Shown here piece by piece: positions 17,167 to 25,947 of a stretch of 64,000 nucleotides of DNA. The stretch is from NCBI RefSeq assembly GCF_030297135.1, contig NZ_AP028065.1, positions 434,001 to 498,000 on the forward strand, given 5' to 3'. The notes beneath the pieces are model-generated. The model saw only the letters and a program-made list of their open reading frames with translations. It had not been told where the DNA came from and made no database searches. This DNA is from Pseudoalteromonas apostichopi. Its GTDB lineage: Bacteria > Pseudomonadota > Gammaproteobacteria > Enterobacterales > Alteromonadaceae. Numbering within the stretch: position 1 is the stretch's first letter; each line of letters begins with the position of its first letter. The position numbers and the translations under genes were made by a program.

Positions 17167-18825
17167 TTAAAACACCATCGCCTTACCACGGCCAGATGCT
17201 TCAGAGGCCGCATCTAATTTACCGTCTTTATTAATGATCACATGCATGTCACCAAAATGGCGCTCATCAAGTGTATAACCCATTTTCTCAAGCGCTTTAA
17301 CAACCTTTGGTTCAAGACCTGTGTGGTATCTAATCACATTTTTAGGCCATAACTGGTGATGAAAGCGTGGGCTGTCTACCACTTGCTCTGCAGTCATATC
17401 AAATTCAACCGCATTTAAAATAGACTCATACACAGAGCTAATAATCGTGGTGCCACCCGGAGAGCCAGTTACCATTTTAACTTTATTATCTTGAAGTAGA
17501 ATGGTCGGTGTCATTGAGCTTAACATACGTTTATGAGGTTGAATTTCGTTAGCTTTGCCTCCAATTGCACCAAATACATTCATCACACCTGGTTTGGCAC
17601 TGAAGTCGTCCATTTCATCATTCAAAATAAAACCAGCGCCCGATACAACCACACCACTACCAAAGCTAAGGTTTATCGTCGTGGTATTAGCGACTGCATT
17701 GCCCCATTTATCAATAATGGAAAAATGCGTTGTTTGCTCGCTTTCATACAAACCTGGTTTGATATTCTCGGTTGTTGAAATGACATCTGGGCGAATTGTA
17801 CTTGCTCGTTTAGCAAGGTAATCATCTGCAAGTAGAGCTGTTTTTGGCACTTCATAAAAATCTGGGTCACCTAAATATTCAGCTCTATCAGCAAACACGC
17901 GTTTACCTACTTCAGCCAAAATATGTACATACGCTGTAGAGTTGTGTTCAAGATTTTCCTTTGGTTTTGCAAGGTCATACATTTTTAGCCACTGTAAAAT
18001 AGCAATACCACCAGAACTTGGCGGTGGCGATGTGAGCACTTCGTAACCGCGCCAATTGCCTTTGATTGGTGTACGTGATTTAGCTTGATAGGCTTTTAAG
18101 TCTTGCTCGTTAATAATACCGCCATGTTGCTTCATAAAATCAGCAATGATCTTTGCAGTCTCACCTTCATAAAAGCCAGCCTTACCTTGATCACGAATAC
18201 GTTTCAGTGTGGCGGCAAGTTCCGGCTGCTTGAATACCTTGTTTGCTTTGGCATCAGCAAAGTAATCTGCAAAGTTAATGTTGACCGACTTGTTCGCCAT
18301 GCGCTTAATGTAACGCTCAATGCTGGCGGCTAATTTGGGATGTACCACAAAACCTTGTTCTGCTAACTTAACTGCAGGCTCTAGCAAAGTTTTCCACTCT
18401 AAACTGCCGTGCTTTTGATGTGCAAGCCACATACCAGCAACGCTTCCCGGAACACCGCTTGCGTGAATACCATATACCGACATGTTGTCAATAACATCGC
18501 CTTTATCATCAAGGTACATATCGCGATGAGCTGCAGCAGGGGCTGTTTCGCGGTAATCTATAAAATCACCTTTGCCATCTTTTTGGATCAGCATAAAGCC
18601 ACCACCACCAATGTTACCGGCTTCAGGTAAAGTAACCGCTAATACAAACTGTGCCGCAATTGCCGCATCAACAGCGTTACCGCCCTGCTCTAAAATAGCG
18701 CGTGCAGTATCACTGCTGTAACTATCTGGCATAGCGACAGCCGCTTGCTTTGCAAAGCTTAACGGATGAAAGAATATCGCGGTAACGATGAATAGATGTG
18801 CCGCGTATTTGACTAAATTTGCCAT
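17167..18825 (-). CDS. ggt: Gamma-glutamyltransferase, periplasmic
   Basis: 552 residues with a signal peptide ending near FHPLSFA. This autoprocessed enzyme hydrolyses glutathione and transfers the glutamyl group. The processing site is QTTHFSIID: Thr365 would become the N-terminal nucleophile of the small subunit, as Thr391 does in E. coli. Other family motifs are AGNIGGGGFMLI, GVPGSVAGM, RFHHQLWP, SFGSGVVV and GFILNDEMDDFS, which carries the lid region, plus TGSPGGTTIIS. It is separate from its neighbours, with the terminator shared with the permease gene downstream. Confidence 0.95.
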   Translation of the reverse strand: MANLVKYAAHLFIVTAIFFHPLSFAKQAAVAMPDSYSSDTARAILEQGGNAVDAAIAAQFVLAVTLPEAGNIGGGGFMLIQKDGKGDFIDYRETAPAAAHRDMYLDDKGDVIDNMSVYGIHASGVPGSVAGMWLAHQKHGSLEWKTLLEPAVKLAEQGFVVHPKLAASIERYIKRMANKSVNINFADYFADAKANKVFKQPELAATLKRIRDQGKAGFYEGETAKIIADFMKQHGGIINEQDLKAYQAKSRTPIKGNWRGYEVLTSPPPSSGGIAILQWLKMYDLAKPKENLEHNSTAYVHILAEVGKRVFADRAEYLGDPDFYEVPKTALLADDYLAKRASTIRPDVISTTENIKPGLYESEQTTHFSIIDKWGNAVANTTTINLSFGSGVVVSGAGFILNDEMDDFSAKPGVMNVFGAIGGKANEIQPHKRMLSSMTPTILLQDNKVKMVTGSPGGTTIISSVYESILNAVEFDMTAEQVVDSPRFHHQLWPKNVIRYHTGLEPKVVKALEKMGYTLDERHFGDMHVIINKDGKLDAASEASGRGKAMVF

Positions 18826-18886
18826 GGTACTTCCTTTTTCTTGATGTTATTTTGACCATTTAGACATGTGTAACCCTTAAGGTCAA

Positions 18887-19447
18887 TTAGTTACGATTAA
18901 CTTGCCCAAGCTGCTCTTTAAAACACGAATAAAGTACAGCTGGTATGTCGCCATGCTCATCATTATGCATATAATCCTTTACATGAGTTAGACCCAACTT
19001 TTCCATCACTTTTATAGACCCTACATTTTCTTTCAATGCAGTCGCTGAAAGCGATTTAACTACAGGGTCCTGACACACCGTATGCGCAACAGCTAGTGCT
19101 GCCTCAGATGCATATCCCTTGCCCCAGCTCATTTGCTTAAAGCGCCAACCAATTTCTAAATCACTGAAATCAGGCTGTTCAAAGAAACCCATAGGCCTTA
19201 CCAATACCCAACCGATAAAGGTATCGCTGTCGTTGATATTTACTTGCCATAGCCCCCACCCTTTTTGCTCATTTCGATAAGCATTCATACGAGGTATAAA
19301 TACCTCTTTGATTGTCTCCATACTGCTTACTTTGCCACGAGTTAAATATTTCATTACCTCAGGGTCGTTATCGAGTTCATAAAGTAGATCGGCATCATTT
19401 TCATCCATTAACCGAAAACTTAATCGTGCTGTTCTAGCTATATTCAT
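18887..19447 (-). CDS. GNAT-family N-acetyltransferase (RimJ/RimL type)
   Basis: 186 residues. The GNAT fold is visible from TARLSFRLMDENDADLLYELDNDPEVMKYL at the N-terminus, GWRFKQMSWGKGYASEAALAV (motif A with the acetyl-CoA pyrophosphate loop) and ATALKENVGSIKVMEKLGLTHV (motif B). Acetylates an unknown small molecule or protein N-terminus in the cytoplasm. It is divergent from the small lipoprotein gene. Confidence 0.85.
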   Translation of the reverse strand: MNIARTARLSFRLMDENDADLLYELDNDPEVMKYLTRGKVSSMETIKEVFIPRMNAYRNEQKGWGLWQVNINDSDTFIGWVLVRPMGFFEQPDFSDLEIGWRFKQMSWGKGYASEAALAVAHTVCQDPVVKSLSATALKENVGSIKVMEKLGLTHVKDYMHNDEHGDIPAVLYSCFKEQLGQVNRN

Positions 19448-19496
19448 TTTTTATTGCTTATACTGCTTAATAGTTGATTAACCATTAGAGAAAAAT

Positions 19497-19865
19497 ATGA
19501 ACAAATTAGCAAGCTTAGTTTTATTTGGCTGTATTGCCTTAACGGGTTGTGATGATGCAGAGCAAGCCAAAAAAGATGCCAACGAAGCAAAAGATGAAGT
19601 AAAGCAGGCGCTAACCGATGCTTGGAGCGATGTAAAAGACGCCACCAATGAGTTTAACGACGACTCGCTGCAAGAGTTACTCGAAGAGAGTAAAAAGATG
19701 GGCTTGAGCATGTATGACGACGGTAAAGAAATTGCCTTAGATGCATGGATTGAAAGCAAAGAAGCTGCTGGTGAGCTTTCTGAAAAAACCAAGCAAAAAG
19801 CAAAGGAACTTGCTGAAGAATTGAGAGAAGCACGCGAAAAACGCGAGCAAGAGAAAAATAATTAA
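19497..19865 (+). CDS. Small coiled-coil lipoprotein
   Basis: 122 residues. The signal peptide ends in the lipobox LTGC (Cys18), so the protein is lipid-anchored. The mature part is almost all Ala, Glu, Lys and Asp in a heptad-like pattern (EQAKKDANEAKDEVKQALTDAW and SEKTKQKAKELAEELREAREKR), indicating one long helix or coiled coil. The function is unknown. It is followed by a strong terminator. Confidence 0.75.
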   Translation: MNKLASLVLFGCIALTGCDDAEQAKKDANEAKDEVKQALTDAWSDVKDATNEFNDDSLQELLEESKKMGLSMYDDGKEIALDAWIESKEAAGELSEKTKQKAKELAEELREAREKREQEKNN

Positions 19866-19869
19866 AAAG

Positions 19870-19896
19870 AAGGGCAAGTATTTACTTGCCCTTTTT
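19870..19896. terminator. Terminator between the lipoprotein gene and the TonB receptor gene
   Basis: AAGGGCAAGTA-TT-TACTTGCCCTT followed by a T run: 11-bp perfect stem. It can serve both converging genes. Confidence 0.88.
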
Positions 19897-19904
19897 TGTA
19901 TCAA

Positions 19905-22127
19905 TTAAAGCTCAAATTCTTTTTTGAATTTTAAGCCAAATTCACTGCGGTCATTGCTGCGCATTACACCAACAAAACCAGATTGTTGTAAACGACCCAC
20001 ATCGTATACTTCGTTTAACACGTTCTCACCGTAAAGAGTTACTTCAAAGTCACCATTCGGGTTTAAGTAAGAGATATTAAAACCTACTAATTCACGAGAA
20101 TCAATGTGTTCACTTTGGTTGTAAACTGATTGGCCTTGCATATCGCTACGGTATGAGTAGTTAGCGTTTACAGCAACTGTGCCACCGTTACTTAAATCAA
20201 TGAAATAAGAAGGTGCGACCATAACAGTCCAGCGTGGTGTGAGTGCTGGTGAATCACCTTTACCAATACCTAATACACCGTCATCAACTTCTGTAATTTC
20301 TGAATCTAGGTAACCAATTGCGCTGCGTAGAGTAAAGTCATCAGTGAATGCGATAGTTGTCTCAAGCTCAATACCTTGTGCTTTAGACTCTCCGGCATTT
20401 TCTACGATAGTAACAAAGCCGCCACCTGCAGTTGGATCTGAGAATGGTAATGCAAGGTCTGTGTAGTCAGTAACAAACACAGCAAGCATCATAGATACGT
20501 CTTCATGTATCTGACCTTTAAGACCTAGCTCATAGTTAATCGCTTTTGTTTCATCGAAAGAAACAAATTGATCAGGGCCACCAAATGGACGCGGTGGGAA
20601 ACCACCTGTTTGATAACCTTTTTGGATTTGGCCATACACGTTCATGTTATTGCTAAGCTGGTACGATGCATTTAAATCCCATGTTACTGAATCAAAATCT
20701 GCACTTACATATTTACGTGCCGCAAAGGTTGGGAACAAAGCATCGGCTTCTTTTTTATCTTTCGAATAACGTAGACCACCACCTACAGTTAAATCGTCGC
20801 TTAGATCATAACTTGCATTAATATAAGCCGCGTATGAGTTAGTCTCTTGATTAATATCAAAGTAACCGTAATCACCAAACGACGCTGTAGTACCATCATT
20901 CAGAAAGCCATCTGGTGTATTAAACGGGCTAAATACAAACGGACCAGAGCTTGTGAAACCATCTTCATTAAAGAAGTATAAGCCAGATACAAAATCCATA
21001 TTATCAAAACTACCGTTTAATTGGATTTCGAATGAATATTGATCTGCGCCGCCTTCTTCAGGGAATTCAGATAAGTTAAGAGCAACAGCGTCATCATCCA
21101 GACCACCTTCATACTCTGAGCTACGGTAGCTGGTAATGAACTTAGCTGTGTAAGTATTATTTATGTCCCAATCAGCAGTTAAAGATGACCCCCAGCCTGA
21201 GTAAGCTGTCGATTCAATACCTGCTACCGTTGATGCTAAGTCATCAGGATCGCTTGGTAACATATCTTCTGTTAGCAATGGGAAATCACCATTGAACGGG
21301 TCATTCGGATCCAGTGGCGCGGTTAATTCAATTGTATATGGCGATTGGCCTGATTCGTTATCAACACCATCAATTGAGAACACAAAAGATAAATCGCTGC
21401 TTGCTTGCCATTTAAGCGCCATACGACCGCTTAGTTCTTGCTCTTCACCGATTTCTTTTTCTGGGTTAGCAAGGTTAATCGCTTCACCTACACCATCGCG
21501 TTGCTTATAAGACACGCTTGCAGACATGCTTACAGTGTCGGTAAGGCTGTTATTAAAGTAAACGTCACCGGCTAAACGACCACGGCTACCTACTTTTGCC
21601 GTTGTCGTTACAATGCCTTCGTCACCAGGTTGCTTAGTAATAATATTTACTGCACCACCTAACGTGTTACGACCATACAAGGTACCTTGTGGACCACGTA
21701 ATACCTCTACACGCTCAACATTTGGTAATGATAAGTTTGAGCCCATTTGACGGCCTAGGTAAACACCATCTAAGTAAACACCTACACCCGGATCAGTTGT
21801 GATCACGTGGTCTTGTAAACCAATACCACGAATAAATACAGATGCATGGGCCGCATTACCTACACCATAACGAGTGATGTTTAGGTTAGGTACGTATTTA
21901 CCAATGTCTTCTAGGTTGCTCATGTTCGCTTTATCAATCAGGTTTTCGCCGATTGATGTCACTGCAGTTGGCGACTCAAAAATGCTTTCTGTACGCTTAC
22001 GCGCTGTTACTTCGATTTTTTCGAAAGCATCTTGTTTAGCAGTGGTTTTTTCTTGCTCAGCAAAAGCTGAAGTAGATAATGCAGCAACAATAGCTACAGT
22101 TAACTGTGAGAGGTGACGTAATTTCAA
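19905..22127 (-). CDS. TonB-dependent outer-membrane receptor
   Basis: 740 residues: signal peptide ending STSAFA, a TonB-box-like FEKIEVTARKR, the plug domain (VEVLRGPQGTLYGRNTLGGAVNIITKQ), then a 22-strand beta barrel. Such receptors import siderophores, cobalamin, carbohydrates or similar with energy from TonB; the substrate is not apparent. The C-terminus ends KFKKEFEL, lacking the usual final aromatic residue. The 5' region of over 500 bases separates it from the CsgD-like regulator and carries a TATAAT and a terminator-like hairpin. Confidence 0.9.
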   Translation of the reverse strand: MKLRHLSQLTVAIVAALSTSAFAEQEKTTAKQDAFEKIEVTARKRTESIFESPTAVTSIGENLIDKANMSNLEDIGKYVPNLNITRYGVGNAAHASVFIRGIGLQDHVITTDPGVGVYLDGVYLGRQMGSNLSLPNVERVEVLRGPQGTLYGRNTLGGAVNIITKQPGDEGIVTTTAKVGSRGRLAGDVYFNNSLTDTVSMSASVSYKQRDGVGEAINLANPEKEIGEEQELSGRMALKWQASSDLSFVFSIDGVDNESGQSPYTIELTAPLDPNDPFNGDFPLLTEDMLPSDPDDLASTVAGIESTAYSGWGSSLTADWDINNTYTAKFITSYRSSEYEGGLDDDAVALNLSEFPEEGGADQYSFEIQLNGSFDNMDFVSGLYFFNEDGFTSSGPFVFSPFNTPDGFLNDGTTASFGDYGYFDINQETNSYAAYINASYDLSDDLTVGGGLRYSKDKKEADALFPTFAARKYVSADFDSVTWDLNASYQLSNNMNVYGQIQKGYQTGGFPPRPFGGPDQFVSFDETKAINYELGLKGQIHEDVSMMLAVFVTDYTDLALPFSDPTAGGGFVTIVENAGESKAQGIELETTIAFTDDFTLRSAIGYLDSEITEVDDGVLGIGKGDSPALTPRWTVMVAPSYFIDLSNGGTVAVNANYSYRSDMQGQSVYNQSEHIDSRELVGFNISYLNPNGDFEVTLYGENVLNEVYDVGRLQQSGFVGVMRSNDRSEFGLKFKKEFEL

Positions 22128-22182
22128 TTAAAACTCCAAAGGATACCGTGTGTGTGTATTTTTACCCGTAAATTTCAGGCAT

Positions 22183-22210
22183 AAAAAAAGACGCTTAGGT
22201 ATAAGCATCT
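22183..22210 (-). promoter_or_regulatory. Terminator-like hairpin in the 5' leader of the TonB receptor gene
   Basis: On the minus strand AGATGCTTA-TACC-TAAGCGTCT (9 bp, one G-U pair) followed by a run of seven T. It lies 56 bases before the start codon and just downstream of the predicted promoter, so it would end transcription unless disrupted: attenuation is the simplest reading. Confidence 0.5.
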
Positions 22211-22225
22211 TTCCTCTGGAGGGGT

Positions 22226-22231
22226 ATTATA
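22226..22231 (-). promoter_or_regulatory. Candidate -10 element of the TonB receptor gene
   Basis: A perfect TATAAT on the minus strand, 8 bases before the sequence that would start the leader. No good -35 is present at 17 bases (TACATA), so an activator may be needed. Confidence 0.45.
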
Positions 22232-22644
22232 TGTCAGTTTTGTGAAAATATGTATATTTTTTTTAATTTTTATCAAAAATTGTATAAATAAACCACATTA
22301 ACATCTCATTTCAGAATTATAAGTCATCGCAGTCTTTGCAAATAGTAAATAAAAATAAATGTTTAGTTTTGTTTTAGTTCAAGAACCTAACTCCGTAACA
22401 CAATTTAAATGAACAAACATGAAGCAACCTTTACTAATATTCATATAAATAACGACAATTTTCAGAAATTTCTCGCCTTGTAGGAGGTACTTTCTTCAGC
22501 TAATGTTTAATTAAATACTCCTAAGCAATCAAAAGCTAACTAAACATTAATTTGCTCAACATTTTCCTATGTTGGCATTCCATTATTTAAAAGTAATAAT
22601 CAGGAACACAAATTACTTGTTATCATTTAGCGGTAGTTATTGAC
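22232..22644. other. Long A/T-rich divergent intergenic region
   Basis: Beyond the TATAAT and hairpin there is no ORF, RNA or clear repeat. The length fits heavy regulation of the CsgD-like gene, as in other csgD loci. Confidence 0.5.
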
Positions 22645-23244
22645 GTGAATATGGATTTTCTAATTAATAAAAACGCGGATGATTCTGTATCATCTGTTTT
22701 AATTCATCCTTACTGTGTTGCAAGCGATGATAAAACTCTACTACTCAATTACGACTCTTTAGACACTTTGACTAATCGTGAATTAATAAGTGAGTTTATG
22801 AAAGCTCATGGATATCATCATCTAGTTATTTTTAACATGCCCCATAGAGCTGACGTTCTATCTCTTAAAGACTGGCCAAAATTGAAAGGGCTATTTTATA
22901 AAAACACCAAAACAGATATTTTTGAACAAGGACTGCAAGAAATTAAAAAGGGTTCGCTGTGGTTTCCAAGAACAGTCAGTGATAAATGGATGAGAGAAAT
23001 GCTGGAAACTGAGCAAAAAAATCAAATCCGATCAAATAACTTAACGTTTAAAGAATCTAAAGTACTTCATTTGCTCTCCTCTGGCGCAACATGCCATCAA
23101 ATAGCTGATACGTTGTTCATTAGTGAAGCAACTGTTCGAGTTCACCTGCACAAGATATACCAAAAGATTAATGTTAAAAATAAACAAAAAGCTCTACAGT
23201 GGTGCAAGAGGAATATTAATAAGATCAATAAGCTTGCAGGCTAA
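22645..23244 (+). CDS. LuxR-type regulator of the CsgD/VpsT family
   Basis: 199 residues from GTG 22645 (ATG 22651 is also possible; neither has a good ribosome site). The C-terminal LuxR HTH (residues about 133-190) reads LTFKESKVLHLL, IADTLFISEATVRVHLHKIY and NVKNKQKALQW. The N-terminal part resembles a degenerate receiver as in CsgD: DWPKLKGLFYKNTKTDIFEQGLQEIKKGSLWF at about 76-107, cf. the CsgD sequence from WPHINGVFY. VpsT reads c-di-GMP through a W-[FLM]-[TS]-R motif; here it is WFPR at 106-109, with Pro in the third place. The regulatory target is unknown, but the divergent TonB receptor is a candidate. Confidence 0.75.
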   Translation: MNMDFLINKNADDSVSSVLIHPYCVASDDKTLLLNYDSLDTLTNRELISEFMKAHGYHHLVIFNMPHRADVLSLKDWPKLKGLFYKNTKTDIFEQGLQEIKKGSLWFPRTVSDKWMREMLETEQKNQIRSNNLTFKESKVLHLLSSGATCHQIADTLFISEATVRVHLHKIYQKINVKNKQKALQWCKRNINKINKLAG

Positions 23245-23609
23245 TCTGCAGGCGAATTGTACCCCTGTACTGCCGATGAACCACCTTCAACATCCTGACC
23301 ATTTTGATTAGATGGTAACTGGCACTTAAGCTATGACTGGGTGGTTAATTTTCAAAATCAATATTAACTCGCTAACACAGATAATAATTAACTTATTGCT
23401 TTTATGATGAATTCTTATTAAGAGGCTAAATACATTCAAACGATGACTTTCAACTGATTTATACAAAACAGTTAATAAGACTAAAAACACAATTATAAAA
23501 ATAGTGGCAAAGCATCAAAATGAGGTCATTAAACAACTGTTTTTTGATTGAATAACAAACAAATAATGGTCTATGCTTTTATTTGACCCTATTTTGCAAG
23601 GAGCAAATT
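23245..23609. other. Intergenic region with no recognised feature
   Basis: Between the CsgD-like gene and the VOC gene; A/T-rich. The only visible structure is a weak TGCAGG direct repeat near the left end. No ORF or RNA gene is supported. Confidence 0.5.
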
Positions 23610-24452
23610 TTGAAATTACCCACTCCCTTACGAACTGCGATTTTATTGGCTGTTTCAGCGGTTTCATTGGTAGGTTGCCAGCTTACCTCAAGCGAACTTC
23701 CCGCAATCAGTGATTCAGGAACAAAAAACTCAGGTCACGTTGTCTGGCACGATTTAATCACCCCCAATTTGGCTCAATCTCAAGCATTTTACGCCAGCGT
23801 GTTTGGTTGGCAGTTTAAAGAAGTTAACGACAACTATACACTAGCATCACTTGAGGGTAAGTTAATTGCAGGCATTGCTGAGCTCGATAATAAGCAAAAT
23901 GCCAGCCATTGGCTGAGCCTTATCAGTAGCAAAGATATAGCTGCTGTCAGTGAAAAAACTATCAAAGCCGGAGGTAAAGTCTTAGTAAGCAGTACCGAAA
24001 TTAAAGGTCGTGGCACTATTGCTGTATTAGAAGACCCACAAGGGGCTGTATTTTCGCTGATCAATACAGTTAATGGTGACCCAGAAACTCAGCAAACTGA
24101 TAACGGCTGGATTTGGCAAGAAGTATGGAGTGATAACCCAGATCAAAGCAAAGCCTTTTATCAATCACTTGACAGTTATTCAGCACAAAGTAAACCACTT
24201 AACAATGGCAATTACAGTTACTTAGCTTTAAATGGCACACCTGCTATTGGCTTTGTAAAAAAACCAGATGCCGAGATTGGTAACACATGGGTAAATTACA
24301 TCAAAGTAGCTGATGTTGATGCGACCCTATTAAAAGTAACCGCCGCAGGCGGCATAGTTCTGATGGCACCAAATGACAAAGTCCGTAATGGCAGCGTCGC
24401 AATTATTCGTGATCCAGCGGGTGCTGGTATTGTAATTCAGGAGCAAATGTAA
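23610..24452 (+). CDS. Lipid-anchored protein with two VOC/glyoxalase-like domains
   Basis: 280 residues from the TTG at 23610, the only start behind AAGGAG (6 bases away). The signal peptide ends in the lipobox LVGC (Cys23). Two tandem VOC repeats follow: GHVVWHDLITPNLAQSQAFYASVFGW..VLEDPQGAVFSLI and WIWQEVWSDNPDQSKAFYQSLD..IIRDPAGAGIVIQ. VOC enzymes are normally cytoplasmic, so a lipoprotein is unusual; metal-site residues are incomplete in both halves, making a binding role plausible. The stop overlaps the start of a tiny lipoprotein gene (TAATG). Confidence 0.7.
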   Translation: MKLPTPLRTAILLAVSAVSLVGCQLTSSELPAISDSGTKNSGHVVWHDLITPNLAQSQAFYASVFGWQFKEVNDNYTLASLEGKLIAGIAELDNKQNASHWLSLISSKDIAAVSEKTIKAGGKVLVSSTEIKGRGTIAVLEDPQGAVFSLINTVNGDPETQQTDNGWIWQEVWSDNPDQSKAFYQSLDSYSAQSKPLNNGNYSYLALNGTPAIGFVKKPDAEIGNTWVNYIKVADVDATLLKVTAAGGIVLMAPNDKVRNGSVAIIRDPAGAGIVIQEQM

Positions 24453-24604
24453 TGAATAAAAAAATGATTCGCTTAGCTGCTCTTGCGGCTGCACTGTTAG
24501 CTTTAAACGCCTGCACCCCCTATGCAAGCCTAGATATTAATGCGCCGTTTAAAGTAGGCCCTGTATATGTTAATCCGAGCATTGGTATTGGCGGTACACT
24601 TTAA
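24452..24604 (+). CDS. 50-residue lipoprotein
   Basis: Reading MNKKMIRLAALAAALLALNAC then TPYASLDINAPFKVGPVYVN and ending GIGGTL. The lipobox is LNAC, with Cys at residue 21, so the mature part is only 30 residues. The ATG overlaps the stop of the VOC gene by one base, which suggests translational coupling. The function is unknown. Confidence 0.65.
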   Translation: MNKKMIRLAALAAALLALNACTPYASLDINAPFKVGPVYVNPSIGIGGTL

Positions 24605-24646
24605 TAAATTATAGGGCTCTGCGTTTTAAACAAAGCGCCCTATTCA

Positions 24647-25591
24647 TTAATGTTTTACTTTTAAGCGCTGAACCTGTGTAAGCACATCTTCAGCCTTAGC
24701 GCCTAAGTAAACGTAAATAGCAAGAGCAATCAAAAGTCCAACTACAGCAAACATCATCAAAACAGCGGGTATAACATACTCTGTTTGCCCTAGTGCTGCT
24801 TTAAACATGGTAAGCAAAGCTTCTATTGATACCGCAATCAGTATTGTTGAGATAAAGCGCGTAATCGTGCGTCTTGTCGAGCTGTGACGAAAAATATCCT
24901 TATGCATAAGAATTTCTTCTTCCAGTATAGTTTTCCCTAAATCGAAAATAACCAAAGCTAAAGTAACAAAGATAATAATAGTAAATGGCTTAAGAGGATC
25001 TGACTGTATATCTTCATTCAAGACTAAATCCACCATACCAGCAAACACCTTATATAACAGATAAATTACCAAGCAAAACAAACAGCCAACAATCAGACCA
25101 TAACCAACCCTGAAGTAAGGTGTCATTCTTGCTCTCTTAATATCTCCCATAATAAATTCGATTAACTCAGTTAAGCACACATCAATTACCAAAAATTGCT
25201 GCTTACCTTTTTCGGAAGGAATCATTTTAATAACTGAAATACATAAATGCTTTGTTGCTGTCGAAATATACGGCGAAGTAAAATGGGGATCAGGCGAAGC
25301 TGAAGCAAGTAAGAAATAAGGCCGAGCACTTAAGTCCTGACCAGCCCCTACATGCGCGAGTTTTTTCTTATATTGACGTTTAAAACAAACATTATAACCC
25401 TGCTGAATACCTTGCTCATTCAAGCAATATTGTAATTCTAGAAATGGATATTGATTGACTAGCTGCTGATATTCTTGCTTGTTAGTTAAAGATGCCTGAA
25501 CGCTTGCCAGTATTGAGAGCAGTAAATTATGAATAAGCACTTGTTGCTCTTCATAGCGTTCTATAGCACTTAAATAACTCATTCTTGCCAT
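24647..25591 (-). CDS. Membrane protein with an N-terminal Cache (PDC)-like sensor
   Basis: 314 residues. AAGGAAG precedes the ATG. Residues about 20-150 look like a Cache/PDC sensor (GAGQDLSARPYF then SPYISTATKHLCISVIK, with R-x-Y-F and TSPY signatures). No membrane segment precedes it. About four membrane segments follow (roughly 176-200, 216-238, 258-280, 287-310). No kinase, GGDEF or MCP output domain is present. If the family topology holds, the sensor would face the cytoplasm, which is odd. Divergent from nothing; it lies between a terminator and the VOC pair. Confidence 0.6.
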   Translation of the reverse strand: MARMSYLSAIERYEEQQVLIHNLLLSILASVQASLTNKQEYQQLVNQYPFLELQYCLNEQGIQQGYNVCFKRQYKKKLAHVGAGQDLSARPYFLLASASPDPHFTSPYISTATKHLCISVIKMIPSEKGKQQFLVIDVCLTELIEFIMGDIKRARMTPYFRVGYGLIVGCLFCLVIYLLYKVFAGMVDLVLNEDIQSDPLKPFTIIIFVTLALVIFDLGKTILEEEILMHKDIFRHSSTRRTITRFISTILIAVSIEALLTMFKAALGQTEYVIPAVLMMFAVVGLLIALAIYVYLGAKAEDVLTQVQRLKVKH

Positions 25592-25746
25592 TTTGCTTCC
25601 TTAGAGTAATAGACACACTAAGCTAAGCAAGGAAGGCTCCAAATTTGTAACGCCTTGATAATCAGTTGATTGGAGGATTTGAAGATTTAAAAACAATGAT
25701 CAAGGCACTATAAAAGTGCAGAGTATAATTAAAAAGCACTAAAACG

Positions 25747-25780
25747 AAAAAAGCCGTAACTTATTAAGTTACGGCTTTTT
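25747..25780 (-). terminator. Terminator of tRNA-Leu
   Basis: AAAAAGCCGTAACTT around a short loop then AAGTTACGGCTTTTT: the minus strand of this stem follows the CCA end of tRNA-Leu by 5 bases. Confidence 0.85.
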
Positions 25781-25785
25781 AATTT

Positions 25786-25870
25786 TGGTGCGGATGGGGG
25801 GACTTGAACCCCCACGGCCGAAGCCACCACCCCCTCAAGATGGCGTGTCTACCAATTCCACCACATCCGC
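25786..25870 (-). tRNA. tRNA-Leu (anticodon GAG)
   Basis: An 85-base gene on the minus strand with GCGGATGTGG at the 5' end, TGGTAGACACG D-loop bases, CTTGAGG at the anticodon (GAG), a long variable arm, GGTTCAAGTCC and an encoded CCA end. It lies after secG in the usual gammaproteobacterial order. Confidence 0.95.
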
Positions 25871-25947
25871 ATACAATTCTGTATGTTGTTAAGCTTGTTG
25901 TTTACTTGAGGAATGAAAACTACTTAACAATAATTAGTAAAAACTAA

